Origin: Tricholomella constricta
Taxonomy: Eukaryota; Basidiomycota; Agaricomycetes; Agaricales; Lyophyllaceae
Reading direction: 5' to 3'
Assembly (NCBI GenBank): GCA_013368375.1
Contig: JAACJP010000016.1
Span: forward strand, 558,001-622,000
DNA: 64,000 nt
Part shown: one piece after another, positions 21,013 to 34,254 of the stretch
Numbering within the stretch: position 1 is the stretch's first letter
Layout: each line of letters begins with the position of its first letter
Translations under genes and position numbers: made by a program
The notes under the pieces: model-generated
Told to the model about the DNA's origin: nothing
Database searches by the model: none
The model's input: the letters and a program-made list of their open reading frames with translations, nothing else

Positions 21013-24000
21013 ATGTCGCGAACACAGAGCGCGAGAAATCTCACAAGACTTATCTCAACCAAACCTTTACAGCAGAATGGGGTCCGCCTAGGCTTGCTTG
21101 GACCGACGCTACGCGCTGGAACATTTGGACGGGCACGGTTTGCTCCTGTCGAGTTAGTGCGTTACTATGCTCAGCCACCCGGTGGAGGGAACGGCGCAGG
21201 AGGAAAGGGCAGTTTTCCGTCGTTCAGCTTCGGACCGCAACACCAGAAGGGGGAGGCGTTGAAGGAATATGTACGTTCGCGCATATAATTTTGGAATGAT
21301 TAGAATGCTAATGGAGTGATGGGATAGAGTGTTGACCTGACGGAGATGGCGCGGGAGGGGAAGCTCGATCCGATTATTGGAAGGGACGAAGGTGAGTCTC
21401 TAGCGTGTGTCTACGGGTCCCAAGACACTCAGAATGGTTACTTCGTGACAGAGATTCGCCGAACTATACAAAGTACGTCGCGTGTCCTTGTTTCCAAATC
21501 ACTGCTCATTTGTCGTGACAGTCCTTTCCAGGAGGACCAAATCCAACCCAGTGGTATATGCACTTTTGTTGATATGCTACACATTGATTCACGCTCTTGA
21601 CAGCTTATTGGACCGCCTGGTGTCGGAAAAACTGCGATTCTCGAAGGACTGGCCAGCAGGATTGTTTCCAAAGAAGTGCCCGAAGTAAGTTGTCCTGCAT
21701 GCATGGCCTTGGCTCTGGGCTTATTGGAGTCCCAGTCATTACAAGATAAACGGGTTGTTTCAATCGACCTCGCGGCCATCATGGCAGGCTCCGGCGTTCG
21801 AGGCCAGTTTGAGGAAAAATTCAAGGCATTGATCCGTGACATAGAGGACGAGGTGTGTGCGCCTACACTTTCAACAGGCAGTGTTGTTTACGATAGGGTA
21901 GGCGGGAAATGTCATTTGTTTCATTGACGAAGTCCGTAAGTACATGTTCGGTCAGCAGATCCACATTTAATTCTCATGTATCTGGCAACAGACTCGTTAT
22001 TCAACCTCGGAAAAGCAGAAGGTAGCATCGACGCTGGACAAATGATCAAACCTGCGCTTGCCAGAGGCTTGCAACTTGTTGGCGCCACGACTCGTGAGTT
22101 GCACCTATCATAACCCGTTTGATGGACCACGTACAAACAGCAAACAGCCGATGAATATAGGAAGACTATAGGCAAAGACGCAGCCCTCGAGCGCCGATTT
22201 CAGCCTGTCCAGATCGACGAGCCCACTGTTGAATCCACAATATCGATCCTCCGTGGCCTCAAATCGCGGTATGAGGTTCACCACGGAGTCGAAATATCCG
22301 ACGGAGCTCTAGTGACAGGTCAGTTTCCCCTCTCTTACCTTACTTCCATGACCTTATATGCCAGTATACAGCCGCTGTCTACAGCGCACGGTACATCTCG
22401 GATCGATTTCTCCCGGACAAGGCCATTGATCTAGTTGACGAGGCGGCCTCGGCTCTGCGGCTTGCACAAGAGTCTAAGCCCGACGAGCTGGAGGCGCTGA
22501 ACCGCGAGATCGTTACGCTGGAGATTGAGTTGGAGAGTCTGAAGAACGAGACGGACGTGTTCAGCGTCGAGCGCAAGGCCAAGCTCGAAGCGGACCTTGC
22601 GATTAAAAAGGAGGAGGCGGAGCAGTTGACGTCTCTGTGGCAAGCAGGTGCGCAATCGACGTTATTGGCTGCCACTGTGTACTTACGAGTCCGGATGCAC
22701 AGAGCGGGCACGGCTGGACCGCATCAAGGATCTGAAGAAGCGTTTGGAGGACGCGAAGCACCAGCTGGAGGTGGCGCAGCGCCAGGGCGAGTACGAACTT
22801 GCCAGTCGTCTGCGCTTCTCGACGATCCCTGAGCTGGAGCGGCAGCTGCCGACGGAGGGAGAACCTGGGCTGGAGGACGTCGAGTCGCCTCTGTCCATGC
22901 TGCACGACCGCGTCACATCGAATGATATCTCGCGCGTCGTCGCTAAAGCTACGGGCATCCCAGTGCAGAATCTCTTGAAGGGCGAACGTGACAAGCTTGT
23001 ACATGTACGTGGTGTCTCTCATTTTCAATTTTGAAGAAACTTAGGGGAGCACTAGATGGAGGATACATTGCGCAAGCGCGTCGTCGGACAAGATCATGTT
23101 GTAACAGCAATCAGTGATGCTGTCCGGATATCTCGAGCAGGCTTGCAGGCTCCCAATCGGCCTGTGGCGTCGTTCCTTTTCATGGGCCCGACTGGCGTTG
23201 GCAAAGTAAGTGCGTCATACCTATCGTAGTTCAGTGGATCAACAAGATGTCTATCAGACGGAGCTGTGTAAGGCTCTCGCAGCATTCCTTTTCAACGACG
23301 AGCAACGTGGACTGTAAGTCAACCCACCCATTGACATCCAATGCGTTCTGACTCTGAAGCCTCTTTCAGTATCAATATTAACATGTCTGAGGTATGAGTG
23401 GCTTTCACAGTAGATACCTCGTTATGCTAATATCGCTACACAGTATCACGACCGCCATACCATCTCACGTTTGATTGGAGCGGCCCCTGGCTATGTCGGC
23501 TTCGAGGAAGGCGGCCAGCTGACTGAAGCGGTTCGCCGTAAACCGTATGGTGGGTGATACCTTATGTCTTCTTCCATTCACCTCTCATAGCAACTCCGTT
23601 TTATGCAGCGGTCGTTTTGCTCGATGAATTGGAAAAGGCGCACAAGGTAAGCCAATTCTGTCACGCGTGTTGATTGTCGAATTCTCAAGGCCTAATCAGG
23701 ACGTTGCCATGATTCTGCTACAAATCCTTGATGAGGGAAGCATAACTGACAGTCAAGGACGCAAGGTAGACTTCAAGGTAAGCATCATCATTTGTTGTTC
23801 TTTCTCATCTATACTTATCATGTACACCAAGAACACCATCATATGCCTCACGAGTAACCTTGGTACGTATCTATTCTTTTACCCGCTCTTTAAATATTCT
23901 TACAACATCGACTGCAGGGAGCGACATCCTCGCCCACGCCTCTGCCTGCGACGGCAATGGTGTCATTACTTCTGAAGCAAAGGACGAAGTCCTGGAGCGA

Positions 24001-24485
24001 GTGTCCGAGCATTTCCCGCCTGAATTACTGAATCGCCTCGACTCCATGCTGGTGTTCAACAAACTCTCACGTGAATCTATCCTCGAGGTCGTCTCTCTCC
24101 GCCTCAAGGACGTTGCCGAGCGCCTCAAAAACCGACGCATCGTCTTGGATGTCGATGCCGACGCACAGAATTGGCTCGCTGAACAAGGATACTCCCAGGT
24201 ATATGGTGCGAGGGCGATTGCCCGCGTTGTGCGCACAGACGTGCTCTTCCCGATGGCGCAGAAGCTCCTTAGAGGAACTATCCGGTGCGTGCCTTCTCCT
24301 GTCCGTGCTGTATCGACCAGGGATGACTCATTGGATTTGCGGATAGGGATGGTGATGTTGTAAAAATTCGCGTATCGGAGGATCGCATGACGCTGAATAT
24401 CGAGGACAACCACTCCCCCGATCCATCCGCGTTAACGTCCGAGACTGCCCTCACCGAACACGGCCTTCCCATTGAAACGCCCTAG
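21013..24485 (+). CDS. HSP78: Mitochondrial ClpB-type disaggregase Hsp78
   Basis: AAA+ chaperone that extracts and refolds aggregated proteins in the mitochondrial matrix. The start at 21013 ([17 protein letters not shown]) gives an Arg/Ser-rich presequence; an in-frame ATG at 20902 is less likely. Spliced order: [20 protein letters not shown]; nucleotide domain 1 with Walker [11 protein letters not shown] and Walker [12 protein letters not shown]; a coiled middle domain ([39 protein letters not shown]); nucleotide domain 2 with [33 protein letters not shown], sensor [12 protein letters not shown] and arginine finger ELLNRLDSM; then [10 protein letters not shown] near the C-terminus. No ClpB/Hsp104 N-domain is present, as expected for Hsp78. 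Many 45-70 nt introns. The stop is TAG at 24483-24485. It looks intact. Confidence 0.95.
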
Positions 24486-25529
24486 GTCGCACGCCCTATC
24501 CGTCACCCATGACATAGATTATGATACATCTAACATTGCTTAGCGGCAAGCACAATCAACCCCCACTCTGTAGCCTTAACACATTCCAACCCTCCCTCCC
24601 CTCTTTCCACGCAGTCATATATTTGTACACTACTCACATCACTATTATCTAGAGACGATTCATGCTATATAATCGTGAATTTACTGACGGACCAACGACG
24701 GACTTTACCGAACGAGAACGACGTGATCGCTATCCTCCTACAAACCTGCCTGATTTTTATTATTTGATGCAAAGGTCATTGACCAGGCGGTGGGGTATAT
24801 AGTAGTGTGCAGAATTCGGCTCCTACGCGGGCCATCCTATGAGTTCATTCCGCTGTCATTTCTGTCTTATCATGGAATTCACTTCGGACACAGATGCAAC
24901 CGACACTGGTGAGTTTCTCATATCACTCACCTATAATAACTGATCTTTTCATGCGTACATAACATTCTGGTTCAGCCACCTGACTCACATAAGACATACT
25001 CGGCGGAAATTAGCAACCAAACTGAATGAGTACAGCGCCACATACGAGGAGGTTTTTGGACATCCGTATGTCGCGATCCTTACAGTCTATTGCCAATGAT
25101 TAACATACCAGGCAGGTATCTCTGAGATTTCCCTGATGAGGAACTTTCGATTGCTGAGCTAACACGGGCGTTTCCCAGATCTTTATGATCTTGAGCCTTC
25201 GTGCGTTTTTCCCGTAATTTGAGTAATACCTTTTACATAACTCACATTTGACCACGCACACCACTGTCGACCCTTCACCGGCACCCCTAGCCTATTTTCC
25301 AGCGTCCATTACTCTCAGCCACACTCTTTACTCTCCATCATTGCCGCCCAAGGCTCCTTAGCGCCACAATGTCAAGAGCCCAATGCCCTCCAAAATCAAC
25401 ACGTCCAATCATTCCAAAAAATACCCTTTCCGATTCAACGAGGCAAGAAACACAAAAAAATCAAGAACACGATCTCGTACAGCCATCCTTCAACCTTAAT
25501 CAATATCGCCCTCCCTCATCTTCCAAAAG
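24486..25529. other. Intergenic interval, possible short spliced frame
   Basis: About 1 kb lies between the convergent chaperone and coronin genes. At 24841-25110 there are coding-like pieces (ATG...MSSFRCHFC and, after a GTGAGT-type donor, HIRHTRRKLATKLNEYSA), but no exon join tried gave an open frame. I do not call a gene. Confidence 0.4.
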
Positions 25530-27478
25530 TTATCCCTCCAGCAGCTGGGCCGCTTTCCGGGCATTAGCACGGATGCTCTCCACCTGCAACTCAAGATTCC
25601 TGATCTGCTCCCTCGCAACCCGAAGCTCAGACGTCAGGCGGACGTTCTCCTCCTTCAGCCCCGCCGATGAAGTCTACATTGATTTGGAAATTAGTGATAG
25701 CACGGCGGTCACAAAGGAGAATCAAAACTTACATCAGCACCGGTAGTCTGCGAGCGCGTGACGGTCTTGGGCTCGACGACAGGCGAAGTGACAGGCGATG
25801 GTTCGTAGGACTTGTGCTGCATGGCCGGCGAGGGGGCCACAGGCGATGCAGCCGGAGCGCTGTATGAGTTAGCGCGTGCAATGGGGGCTGGTGCGGGTGT
25901 GGGGGTCGGCAGAGACACGGACGGCATTGCGAGCGCGGTCGGGGTGGGGAGGGAGGCGCTGGCGGTGGTGGATGCATAGCTCGTGCCCGACGACAGGTCG
26001 ACGAGGTTGCGCGGGGCAGTTTTTCCGGCGAAGAACTCGCTGGCGCTGAGCGAGGGTTCGGCGGAGGCGGCAGGGGGGAAGATGTCGGATTGGAAGGAGT
26101 CGGCCTGCGGAGACGGTGAGGGTTCTGCGCGGATTATAGGGATAGGTAACTCACTTTGCGGGGAACGATGAAAGCGATGGGCTCAATGGACGAGCCGTGT
26201 ACCTTGTACGCCCGGGCGATCTCGCAGTCTCCGACGTTGAGTGCGCGGCGGGGTAAGAAGCACATCCCACGTTGAGGATCGGAAGACTTGTGCTCAGAAA
26301 GGGCGTGGAGGGCGTCTGATTCATATTCATAGTATCGGATATTACCATCACTGCAGAGGAAAGTTAGCTTTCGAACGACAAAGCTCAAGTACTGCGCACC
26401 CTTTGCCAGCTAAACAAAAAGGAGCAGACATCAGCCGTTGTATACAGATGCATTCTGGTTGGACACACCAAGGAACAGAATATTGTTATCGGTCCAGAAC
26501 GGCATCATGACGCCGGACGATTGATCCAAGACGATCGTTTTGACGTTCCCCAGGCCTCCCGTCTCCCAGATCGCGACCTGGCGATCCGACATCTTGCTAA
26601 ATCCAGTCGTCGCAACCTTGTCAAGGTCTCCCATCCACACAACGCGTGAGCCCTTGATGCCACCATGCCCATCCGCGATGCGCACAGCCTCCCCTCCTGC
26701 CCGAGGATCGAACAGCCGCAGCTTCCTGTCCCTGCACGTTGTCGCCAACAAATTTCCCGTGCTGCTGAATGCGATACTCTGAATCGCATCCCCATGACCC
26801 ACGAGGACAGATCGCGCCTCCTCCATGTTTGCCAGATCCCAAAGTTTGACGGTATGCTCGCCAGAGGCGCTGGCAAGAACGTTGGAGGCGGTCGGATGAA
26901 ACATGACTTGGCCGACCTTGCGCGGCGAGGCGTCGATACGCGCAACGGGGTCAAAGTCTTGCGGAACCCAGCCCTCCTGGCCCCAACCATCGAACGCAGA
27001 AGCATCGACCTTCCAAATCATGACCTTTCCATCTTCGCCACCCGAGGCGACAACGGAGTCATTGTGAGGTGACCAGTCGGTATCGAGCACTGCTGCGGTG
27101 TGACTGCGCGCCAGAGGTAGGCTGTCCGGCAGCTTCTGTGGGAATCCCGCAATGGTTTGGAAGGGCGAAGGCAAGGGCAAAATTGCAAACGCCCCTCCGC
27201 CAGACGCGTTCCAGTTGACACTAAGATATTGCTGTCAATCATCGCGTGAGCTCCTGTCTATCGAATATGAGACTCATTTCAAAGGCTTACACCAGAGGCC
27301 GATATGATGTTAGTGTCCCAAGCACTATTAGTGACTTTGACGTTCTCTATCCCATGCTCCTTCTTCGCTGGATGGCCAAACACATGGCTGGATTCGTTGC
27401 GATTTCTCAGTGTCAAAATGGACAATCTAAGGCTTCCAGAGCTCACCGATACTTAGATGCCCGAACAAAGCGAGACAT
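25530..27478 (-). CDS. CRN1: Coronin, actin-binding WD40 protein
   Basis: Binds F-actin and the Arp2/3 complex and regulates cortical actin patches and endocytosis. The start at 27478 gives MSRFVRASKYR, joined across an intron to HVFGHPAKKEHGIENVKV and NSAWDTNIISAS, the family's N-terminal signature. The WD40 propeller follows: VNWNASGGGAFAILPL, DTDWSPHNDSVVASGGEDGK, GQVMFHPTASNVLASASGEH, SIAFSSTGNLLATTCRDRKL and RVVWMGDLDKVATTGFS. Then come the DUF1900-like extension (SSDPQRGMCFLPRRALNVGD), a Ser/Pro/Ala-rich linker and a C-terminal coiled coil (SSAGLKEENVRLTSELRVAR...NARKAAQLLEG, stop at 25530-25532) for oligomerisation. It appears complete. It is divergent from the aldolase gene, with about 250 bp of shared upstream DNA. 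Confidence 0.93.
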
Positions 27479-27728
27479 GAGAGAAGATCGTGAGTCTTTG
27501 AAGAAAAATAGGGCTTGGAGAGAAAGAAGGAAGGCGTTGCAATGGGAGTCGTCAACTTGAAATCAGTTGAGTTAGTATACTTTGGTCCTGTTTAGTTACA
27601 ACTCCTATGTAACTCCTAACCTTACATACATTCCTTGGATTATTATGACGACTCTACCTGGGTCCTGATTAGATGTAGATATCCCACCAGACCACCATCT
27701 TCCCACCTCTCGGGCTACTGTATCTACC

Positions 27729-28675
27729 ATGGCTCGCACAAACGAACAGTGGGATCTTCTCATTCAGGATAAAGTGGTAGAAATCAAGGAATTACCGAAA
27801 TTCTCTCCAGTGGCCTCCAGACCGAGTCCCTTGACCACAGGCGTCACCATCGCGATCACCATCGACCACACTCTTCTCAAGCCAGACGCGACGTCTACGC
27901 AGATAGACGAGCTTTGTGACCAAGCTCTACAGTACAAATTCAAGGTAGATTTTATTACTGCACACGACGCTAATATTTCACCTAGTGTTATTCCAGTCTT
28001 GTTGCGTAAATGGCGCCTATGTTTCCCAGGTCTCCAAGCGGCTTTCAGGCTCTTCTAGCATTGCATGTTGTGTCATTGGCTTTCCACTTGGTGCAGGCAC
28101 CACCAAAGCCAAAGCATTGTTCGGTGACTCCCATCTGTGACGATCTTCTTAACCTGAAACTGCTCCTGTCAGTGAAGCACGTCAGGCTGTCGAGGACGGC
28201 GCAAAGGAGATCGACATGGTGATCAATATCGGTGCCCTAAAGTCTGGCGACTACGCCCTCGTCCATGAAGATATCCGATCGGTTGTGGACGCATCGGCTG
28301 GTAATGCAGTCAAGGTCATTTTGGAAACAGTTCTTTTGTCGGACGAGGAGAAGATTGCAGCGTCGTTCGTCGCAGCTGAGGCCGGAGCCGCCTTTGTAAA
28401 GACTTGTACCGGGTTCTTAGGTGGCGGGGCATCCGTCGCAGATGTTGCGCTGATGAAAAGGACAGTTCAGTACAAGGGTAATGTGAAAGTGAAGGCGTCA
28501 GCGGGAATAAGAAGTCTGAATACTTGTCTGGAGATGTTGGAGGCAGGGGCCGATAGGATTGGAACGTCTGTTTGATTTCCTCCAAGCTGAGAATTCGGTT
28601 CACTGATATGCTCGTCGCAGGTCATCAGGTGTCGCGATCATGCAAAACGCGGACAGTAATGCTGATGCGTATTGA
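27729..28675 (+). CDS. Deoxyribose-phosphate aldolase (DERA)
   Basis: Cleaves 2-deoxyribose 5-phosphate to glyceraldehyde 3-phosphate and acetaldehyde in nucleoside catabolism. Four exons join to 261 residues: 27729-27944, 27997-28118, 28173-28565 and 28621-28675, all GT-AG with consistent phase. Motifs: [20 protein letters not shown] in its family form, [32 protein letters not shown] (catalytic Asp), [16 protein letters not shown] (Schiff-base Lys), [18 protein letters not shown] (second active Lys) and [14 protein letters not shown] (phosphate binding). All key residues are present. The left breakpoint of the large tandem duplication lies in exon 2 at about 28003, and a 3' partial copy is found at 42361. 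Confidence 0.93.
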
Positions 28676-28874
28676 GAGAAGAAAACAATAGCATTACTTC
28701 CCCAATGAAATGATCGCAATGAGCATAACTTACAGATCAAGTGAGGTATATCAGAGAAATAGAGGGTTTAAAGATCAATGGGTAAGTATGGAGAAATGAA
28801 ATGGGCATGAAGGAGTGGCGTATAGTGTATTAATGAGTCGTGAATTACGCTGATGGGCGTCCCTAAGGAGGGCT

Positions 28875-29869
28875 TTACACGCCTGGGCCAAGTTCCTTTC
28901 CAGCATCGCTCCATTCCTCGAGCGGGGCCTTCGGCGGGTCGTTGCGAGACGTCACATACGTAAACATGAGCAATGCGCAAGACGCCCATTCCATCGTCGT
29001 GGCGAGTATATACTCGCTGATCACAAATCCATCCGTCAACCCATGATCTCCATAGTTGTCGGGGTTGAAGTAATTAAACGGTGGGTACACGCCGGACAAA
29101 ATGCCGTACAGCCCGCGAACGAACAAGAGCGGCCAAGCGGCAAGGAGAATGTAAAGCGTGCCATGCATCTTCCCCCCTGGGTTCTCGCGGCGGTACTGAT
29201 GCATAGCCTGGAATATGCACAGCAGCAGGACGCAGTTGATCGTCAGGAATATCGATTGGCCAACCGTGCGCATGATTTTCGCGTCGCTGAGACCGGCGTC
29301 GAAGGACTTCACGTTATCGTGACCACCAGCAAGCTGCGAGCCGCCACTGATGATGATGGCGTTGGCTGCAATGAGAAAGTAATGCATGAGGGCCATGGGG
29401 CGACGCTTAGATCCAAACAGGACGAAGGAATTGAGGAAGCGTTTAAGGAGTGGCGTGTCGGGATGATCCCGGGGCTCGAGCCAACTGTCATGGGACTTGA
29501 AGTTGTGATAATGCCAACTTGTGAGGAATCGATAGGTGCAGAGCACCAACGTGAAGTAGCCCTCGGCGCCTCTATTTTTTGAAGATTCGGAGTTAGGGGC
29601 TGCAGGTGAGCAGGAACTTGAAGTTGAATAAAAGAAACGTACAATATAAAATAGGCAACCAATAGATCGACATTTGCATATCCTACTATCCCGAATGCCA
29701 ATCCCGTAGCTTGGGATGCCAGTCGAACTGTAACATGGAACATAATGATCGAATAACGCGATCGCAGCCTTAGACGTCCCGTCAGGTATCCAAGTATAAG
29801 GATGACAAAAAGAATCGCGTAGAGGACGAGGTAGACAAGAGCGGCGCAGGCTTCGGTATTGAGGCCCAT
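28875..29869 (-). CDS. Seven-helix membrane protein, DUF7702-like
   Basis: A fungal integral membrane protein of unknown function. The start at 29869 opens directly with a helix (MGLNTEACAALVYLVLYAIL). One intron joins VAYFI(L) to GAEGYFTLVLCTYRFLTSWH. Further helices include ALMHYFLIAANAIIISGGSQ, QSIFLTINCVLLLCIFQAMH, LYILLAAWPLLFVRGLYGIL and VISEYILATTMEWASCALLM, giving about seven in all. Conserved blocks DSWLEPRDHPDTPLLKRF, YPPFNYFNPDNYGDHGL and FTYVTSRNDPPKAP agree with the DUF7702 family as I remember it. No catalytic motif is seen. The gene was lost from duplication unit 2, but an inverted, broken fragment of it sits at 39209-39791. Confidence 0.7.
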
Positions 29870-32501
29870 TGTGACTCCAAGCAAGACGTTGCAGAGCTGA
29901 AGGTCGACAAAGGTTTCGCCGGAGGTAATTACAGTGTTTTTAACATGTCCAGTGATATTGATCTGCACACCAGTACTGCGGATTCCTGTGCCAGTGCTTG
30001 GCAAGGGGATCCTCGAAGCTTGAGTTCATGTTTTAGAGCCATGTCTGCCTCCATACAGGTTCATTCATCATTGGCGCTGGACCAGGTTCGTAGCGAGAAG
30101 AAAATATTCCGGAGTTGCCAGTCATGATGCCACATGGCCCTAAAGAGATCGATACACGCAACGCCCACAGGACAATAGTGGGAGGCGGCAGCTGAAGCGC
30201 TGGGCCGTGTTCCATTCAGAGAATGTCATGGCACACAAAAACTGAGGTGTCCGATGAGGAGAGACTTACGAGCCATGGATGTGCGGAGCAAGAAACAACA
30301 AAGTAAGTTGTTTCGCTACCGTCACGGTGAAATGCATGAATAGCACACATTGGATCATGATGACTTGACCTCACCTGATGCTGCTTTTTACAAAATATAC
30401 CGTAGTTACAGCCTTCGCTGCCTGATGCCTACAGTTCCTGTAGTTTGCGAATTCGTTTGTAGCCTCGATCCGCCAAATTTGAAGGGGCCGGGATGATTTC
30501 ACGGTCACATGATGATGCACCTTCATCGCTTGCTCACATATTTTCGTCAATACTGGCTTGTATGGCTTTGCCTCTTTGATCGGTCAAAACGTCTACGCTA
30601 GGTCTGTCTCTATCAAAAGTCGACGAAGCTTAACCGTAACAAGCCGACGCGCACATTGAGAGGTAAGTTTATGATCAGATTCTGTTGTTGGACCACTGTC
30701 GTGTAGACAATCGCTGCTCTTGCCGACCTCAGAACACGAGGCCCACTGGAAGTAAAGCTTCGAAACCGGAAAATAAAACCCGCGACTGGAACTGTGCGGT
30801 CCCACTTCGAGTCAACGCTCTGCCATCGCCTTTTGACCCGGGCCGGTGCCTCGAGGCTGATGCTTCCTGTCGAGTGGCGTCCTTGCCAGGAATCAGGTAC
30901 ACTTAAAGCTTCGTAGTGAACGGCCTGGGGATCCTAAGTAAGTGGATTCCTTTTCCTGTCATCTAGGATCCTTCCGAGACTGAAGGCTGGTATCACATCC
31001 TTCTTACGATGTGCCCCGTTTTGATCTCTGGGTAACACAGCAGGCGAGCCTCCCTCAGAATGATCATTCGAAGAGCGATATTATCCGCGTCCGTGATCTG
31101 CATTGCCAGGCGGTGAGATTTCTGAATAATTTACCTGCATTTGTCCAGTCTCCATGCGGCCTCTACATTACGACGGCTGATATATGGCATGAGGCCCACT
31201 GCTTCCATTTCATGACATTTCTATTACGGTACCAGCCCAGTCATTCACCAGACCCTCTCCCTGATATATCCGGATTGCCTCTACGAGACGCCCAATCTCC
31301 CAAATTTCACGCCAGCCAACACAGCCATGCCATATCCAGGAGTCACACCAGTCATAGTGTTGTCAAGTTCATATCTTCTTCTCTGATCGCCGCTCATCAC
31401 TGTGTTGTCGTGAGTCACCTATTGTCCTTGTTCTTATTCTGTACAGGGATAATGACAGTCGTGTTTGGGGCGCGTCGCGTGATGTCTTCTTTTGTGGCGC
31501 CATCTAGCTCGTAATCTAGCCTGCGTCATCTTGCCAGCTGATTCTCGAGTTTGAAAGATCTATTTCCGGCGCCGTAAACGCTCGAGGCCTGAATGTAGCG
31601 AAGCTTTGAATCCGGAAAACAAAACTCGCCCATGGGAAATTGCAGTGATGTGCCATCCTGTGATTGCTGTGTGGTTCTCCATGTCCTCGTCAATCAAGGG
31701 ATCGGCGGAGCTCAACTCAGTCGTGGTACGAGTCATTTTCGAGAGTTGTTTCCCTCATGCGAATTGCCGTTATAGTGACATCCTGTAGGCGAGCGGCAAA
31801 CAAATGCTCAGAAGATGGCGTAACTCACGGCGCAGGTACAAGGACGGTCTTTGAGTTGACTCGCTTGTCAATCGCTGCCTCGAGGCTGATGCACCTCTTA
31901 AGTGGTGTATTTGCCACACATACAGCACATTTAACACTTGATGTAAAGGGTCTAGAGAGCCCGAATAAGTGGAGATTGTTCCCCATCATCTAGAATGTCT
32001 CCGGCGCTCTGAATCCCTTACGGTTGTGAAAAATTGCATCATATGCTTCTTACGATGTGCTCCGTTTTGATGTGGATGTAGCTCATTCAACGACTTCTGA
32101 TTCGTGAATGACTAAACTCTGCGGGCAAGCATCATATCGTCCATGGAAACCTCTCCGGAAGAAGTCACTGCTGAGAACTTTTTGTTGTAGGGCAAGGGCC
32201 TCGGTGCATCTACAAATTACCGCCGATGCGGACCCAGTTGCTTGGACGTTCTCACCATCGTTGTTCAGTTCGGGTCAAATTTCCACTGTGAAGCTTCAGA
32301 TCTCAATATTTTAACTTTCATGCGATCGTTGGATGTAGTGGCCTTAGCATTGCCACTACTTCCTGCTACATGCATCACTCAATATAACGATGATCTAGCC
32401 GCCACATCATTAAGCTTTGGAGAGTACGTCGGAGCGTACCATCTCTATGACTTATGGGAGTTTAATTATGAGAAACATCAATTGTGGTGAAAGTTGCCCG
32501 C
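29870..32501. other. Repeat-derived spacer of unit 1
   Basis: No gene is supported. Two diverged copies of one repeat lie in tandem (about 30740-31050 and 31600-32070): each has GGAAAAYAAAACYCGC, then a block like GCCTCGAGGCTGATGC, and ends near CTTCTTACGATGTGCYCCGTTTTGAT. The frame at 31011-31514 is partly conserved in unit 2 (43728-44018) but is truncated there, which argues against a protein. Confidence 0.5.
30740..32070 (+). repeat. Kinase-flanking repeat, two tandem copies (unit 1)
   Basis: The repeat with GCCTCGAGGCTGATGC occurs here twice and, in unit 2, at 43480-43740 and 44270-44700. Inverted versions follow the 3' ends of the plus-strand kinases (37940-38090 and 51950-52030). The copies always lie on the 3' side of a kinase-like gene. 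Confidence 0.6.
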
Positions 32502-33798
32502 TTATTGGAGATCGATGCAGGTATCATCCAGCGCGGAACGTAAACGCGACTTCACACGGCACTCCAGCATCTCGGGGGTGAAATCATCCAATTGGCTCAA
32601 CACCTCCGATAGAGCTGGTCGATCCTCCGGATATTGACTCGTCATTGGCTTTAAGAGCGCGAGGAACGGCTCGAGACCATCGTATCGCTGTAATGACACT
32701 AAGGAAAAAAGTTCTTGGACAAGTGTTCTTTCACATACCTCAACAACTTCGAGGAGAGCATTTCCCAGCTGGTAAATGTCGAGTTTGAATGGATCATAGG
32801 GTAATGGGCTGAGAGGAAAAGCGAATTCCGGGACGGATCGATCTTGTCCAATACGCCCGACTCGGGTTTCCATTTCAACACCCCGCACGTACGTTGCTGC
32901 TAAGTCGAAGTCGATAAAATAATATTTGTTTGGTTTGACCGACCACCGCGTGCGCCATTCTATCGTGTCTCTGACAATTCCAGTGGACGATCTGGGTCTG
33001 ACAAAGTGGAAACCCCTCGGAACCACATTCGACCCATCCATCATGAGATTAAAGTAGCAAGCATCCCTGGACTGTCTGTCAATTTGAAGGCTCAAGAAGG
33101 TAGAGGGTGATCCATACCGATGTGCGATCCCACACTCGTGCATGAAATCGAGTCCCTGCAGAGCCATATCAGTCTATGAATACCGACTGCACATGCAAGT
33201 TAACCTGACCTCCACGAACTGTCGCATAGCTTCAGCGAACTCTCCAACAAAGCGAAACGGCAGTATCGCAAAATGAATCAGTTGTGGCATGACAAGCAAA
33301 GCGTCCCTTGGATCGAGTTCCGTTGTGCCAGGAAGGGGAAGAACGGCTAAAACTGGCACACAGTGATTTCGTGGGTGAGCTATTTTACCCAGAGTAGCAC
33401 CAATGATGGTCTCCTTGGACAACCGTTTGACATGTTTTAGAACAACTTTCGACCCGCCTTGAACGTGAAGTGCGTCGTTGAGATGGGTGTACTGAGTGTT
33501 GATATTGGTGATGATTAAAGTTCATGAGCCTGGCGAAAGTGCTCACCATCGCCAATGGCACCGAGTCTTCATAGTCCAAGTATACCGTGGGCTGTGGCGC
33601 TCGAATCCATGACGGTACCCAATCAGGATTGTATCGTGGCCGGAGCTGGTATCCATTTGAAAGCAAAAAGTCATAATGCTTGACCCAGAATTCTTCCTCT
33701 TCACGGCGTTTCCCCAAGAATCCATCTACATTGAGGTTGGGTCTACGCGCGAGAGCTAGTTTAAGTGCATGCTCGGTGCCTTCCCATTTTTGCGACAT
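32502..33798 (-). CDS. Kinase-like protein A (atypical, DFD)
   Basis: Start ATG at 33798-33796 (MSQKWEGTEHALKLALARR). Spliced features: SKVV(L)KHVKRLSKE as the VAxK-like Lys strand, LPLPGTTELDPRDALLVMPQ, GLDFMHECGIAHR joined across an intron (gtatgg...gtccag) to DACYFNLMMD, which forms the HRD catalytic loop, then YYFIDFDLAATY where DFG is DFD, PEFAFPLSPLPYDPFKLDIY, and a C-lobe end PEDRPALSEVLSQLDDF. Protein kinase-like, of an expanded Agaricomycete family; Mg-binding DFG changed to DFD, so activity is doubtful. Stop at 32502-32504. It is head to head with gene B, and the coiled-coil gene lies between. It looks intact. Confidence 0.75.
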
Positions 33799-34164
33799 CG
33801 TTTAAATGGTCAAAGTCGATAGCAGTTGAATCTGTTGCACCAAATGAAGTCCAAAAGTCCTTGAAGAGGGGAAGGAATTGGGAAGGAACTCAACGACACG
33901 TAACCTTGGTTTATCCTTGAACGGACCGAAAGGCTATGCAAACAGTCACACGATTCGAGCTACTAGTGACTACCTATTGGGGCAATTGAACTTCATGCGT
34001 CATTGACACATCTGACTCTGGATAAGTTAACTCCATCGCGAACAGCCCTACTGCATCTTGTATCTAACTCCTTATGCCTATTTGTTCGAAATTCTGCAGT
34101 GTATGCTCCATTTTGCCCTTCTGGTGGAAGCTACTTGTTACCTAAGCTATAGTACTTGAATCTG

Positions 34165-34170
34165 TATAAA
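34165..34170 (+). promoter_or_regulatory. TATA box of coiled-coil gene 1
   Basis: TATAAA lies 85 bp before the start codon at 34255. The surrounding block (TATAAATTCCACAC...AAACGATAAGACT) is conserved at 46792 before the unit 2 gene. Confidence 0.55.
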
Positions 34171-34254
34171 TTCCACACCAAGTCTGGCTAAACGATAAGA
34201 CTTCAATATTTCAATCCTTGACAGCTCACAAGATCTCCTCTCATCCTCTATATC

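Noticed and set aside
24841..25110. Possible small gene starting MSSFRCHFC
   Set aside because: No combination of the visible splice sites keeps an open frame beyond about 25 residues.
31011..31514. Plus-strand frame of 167 codons in the unit 1 spacer
   Set aside because: The unit 2 equivalent is truncated and carries a deletion and frame change; no domain. Treated as repeat-derived.
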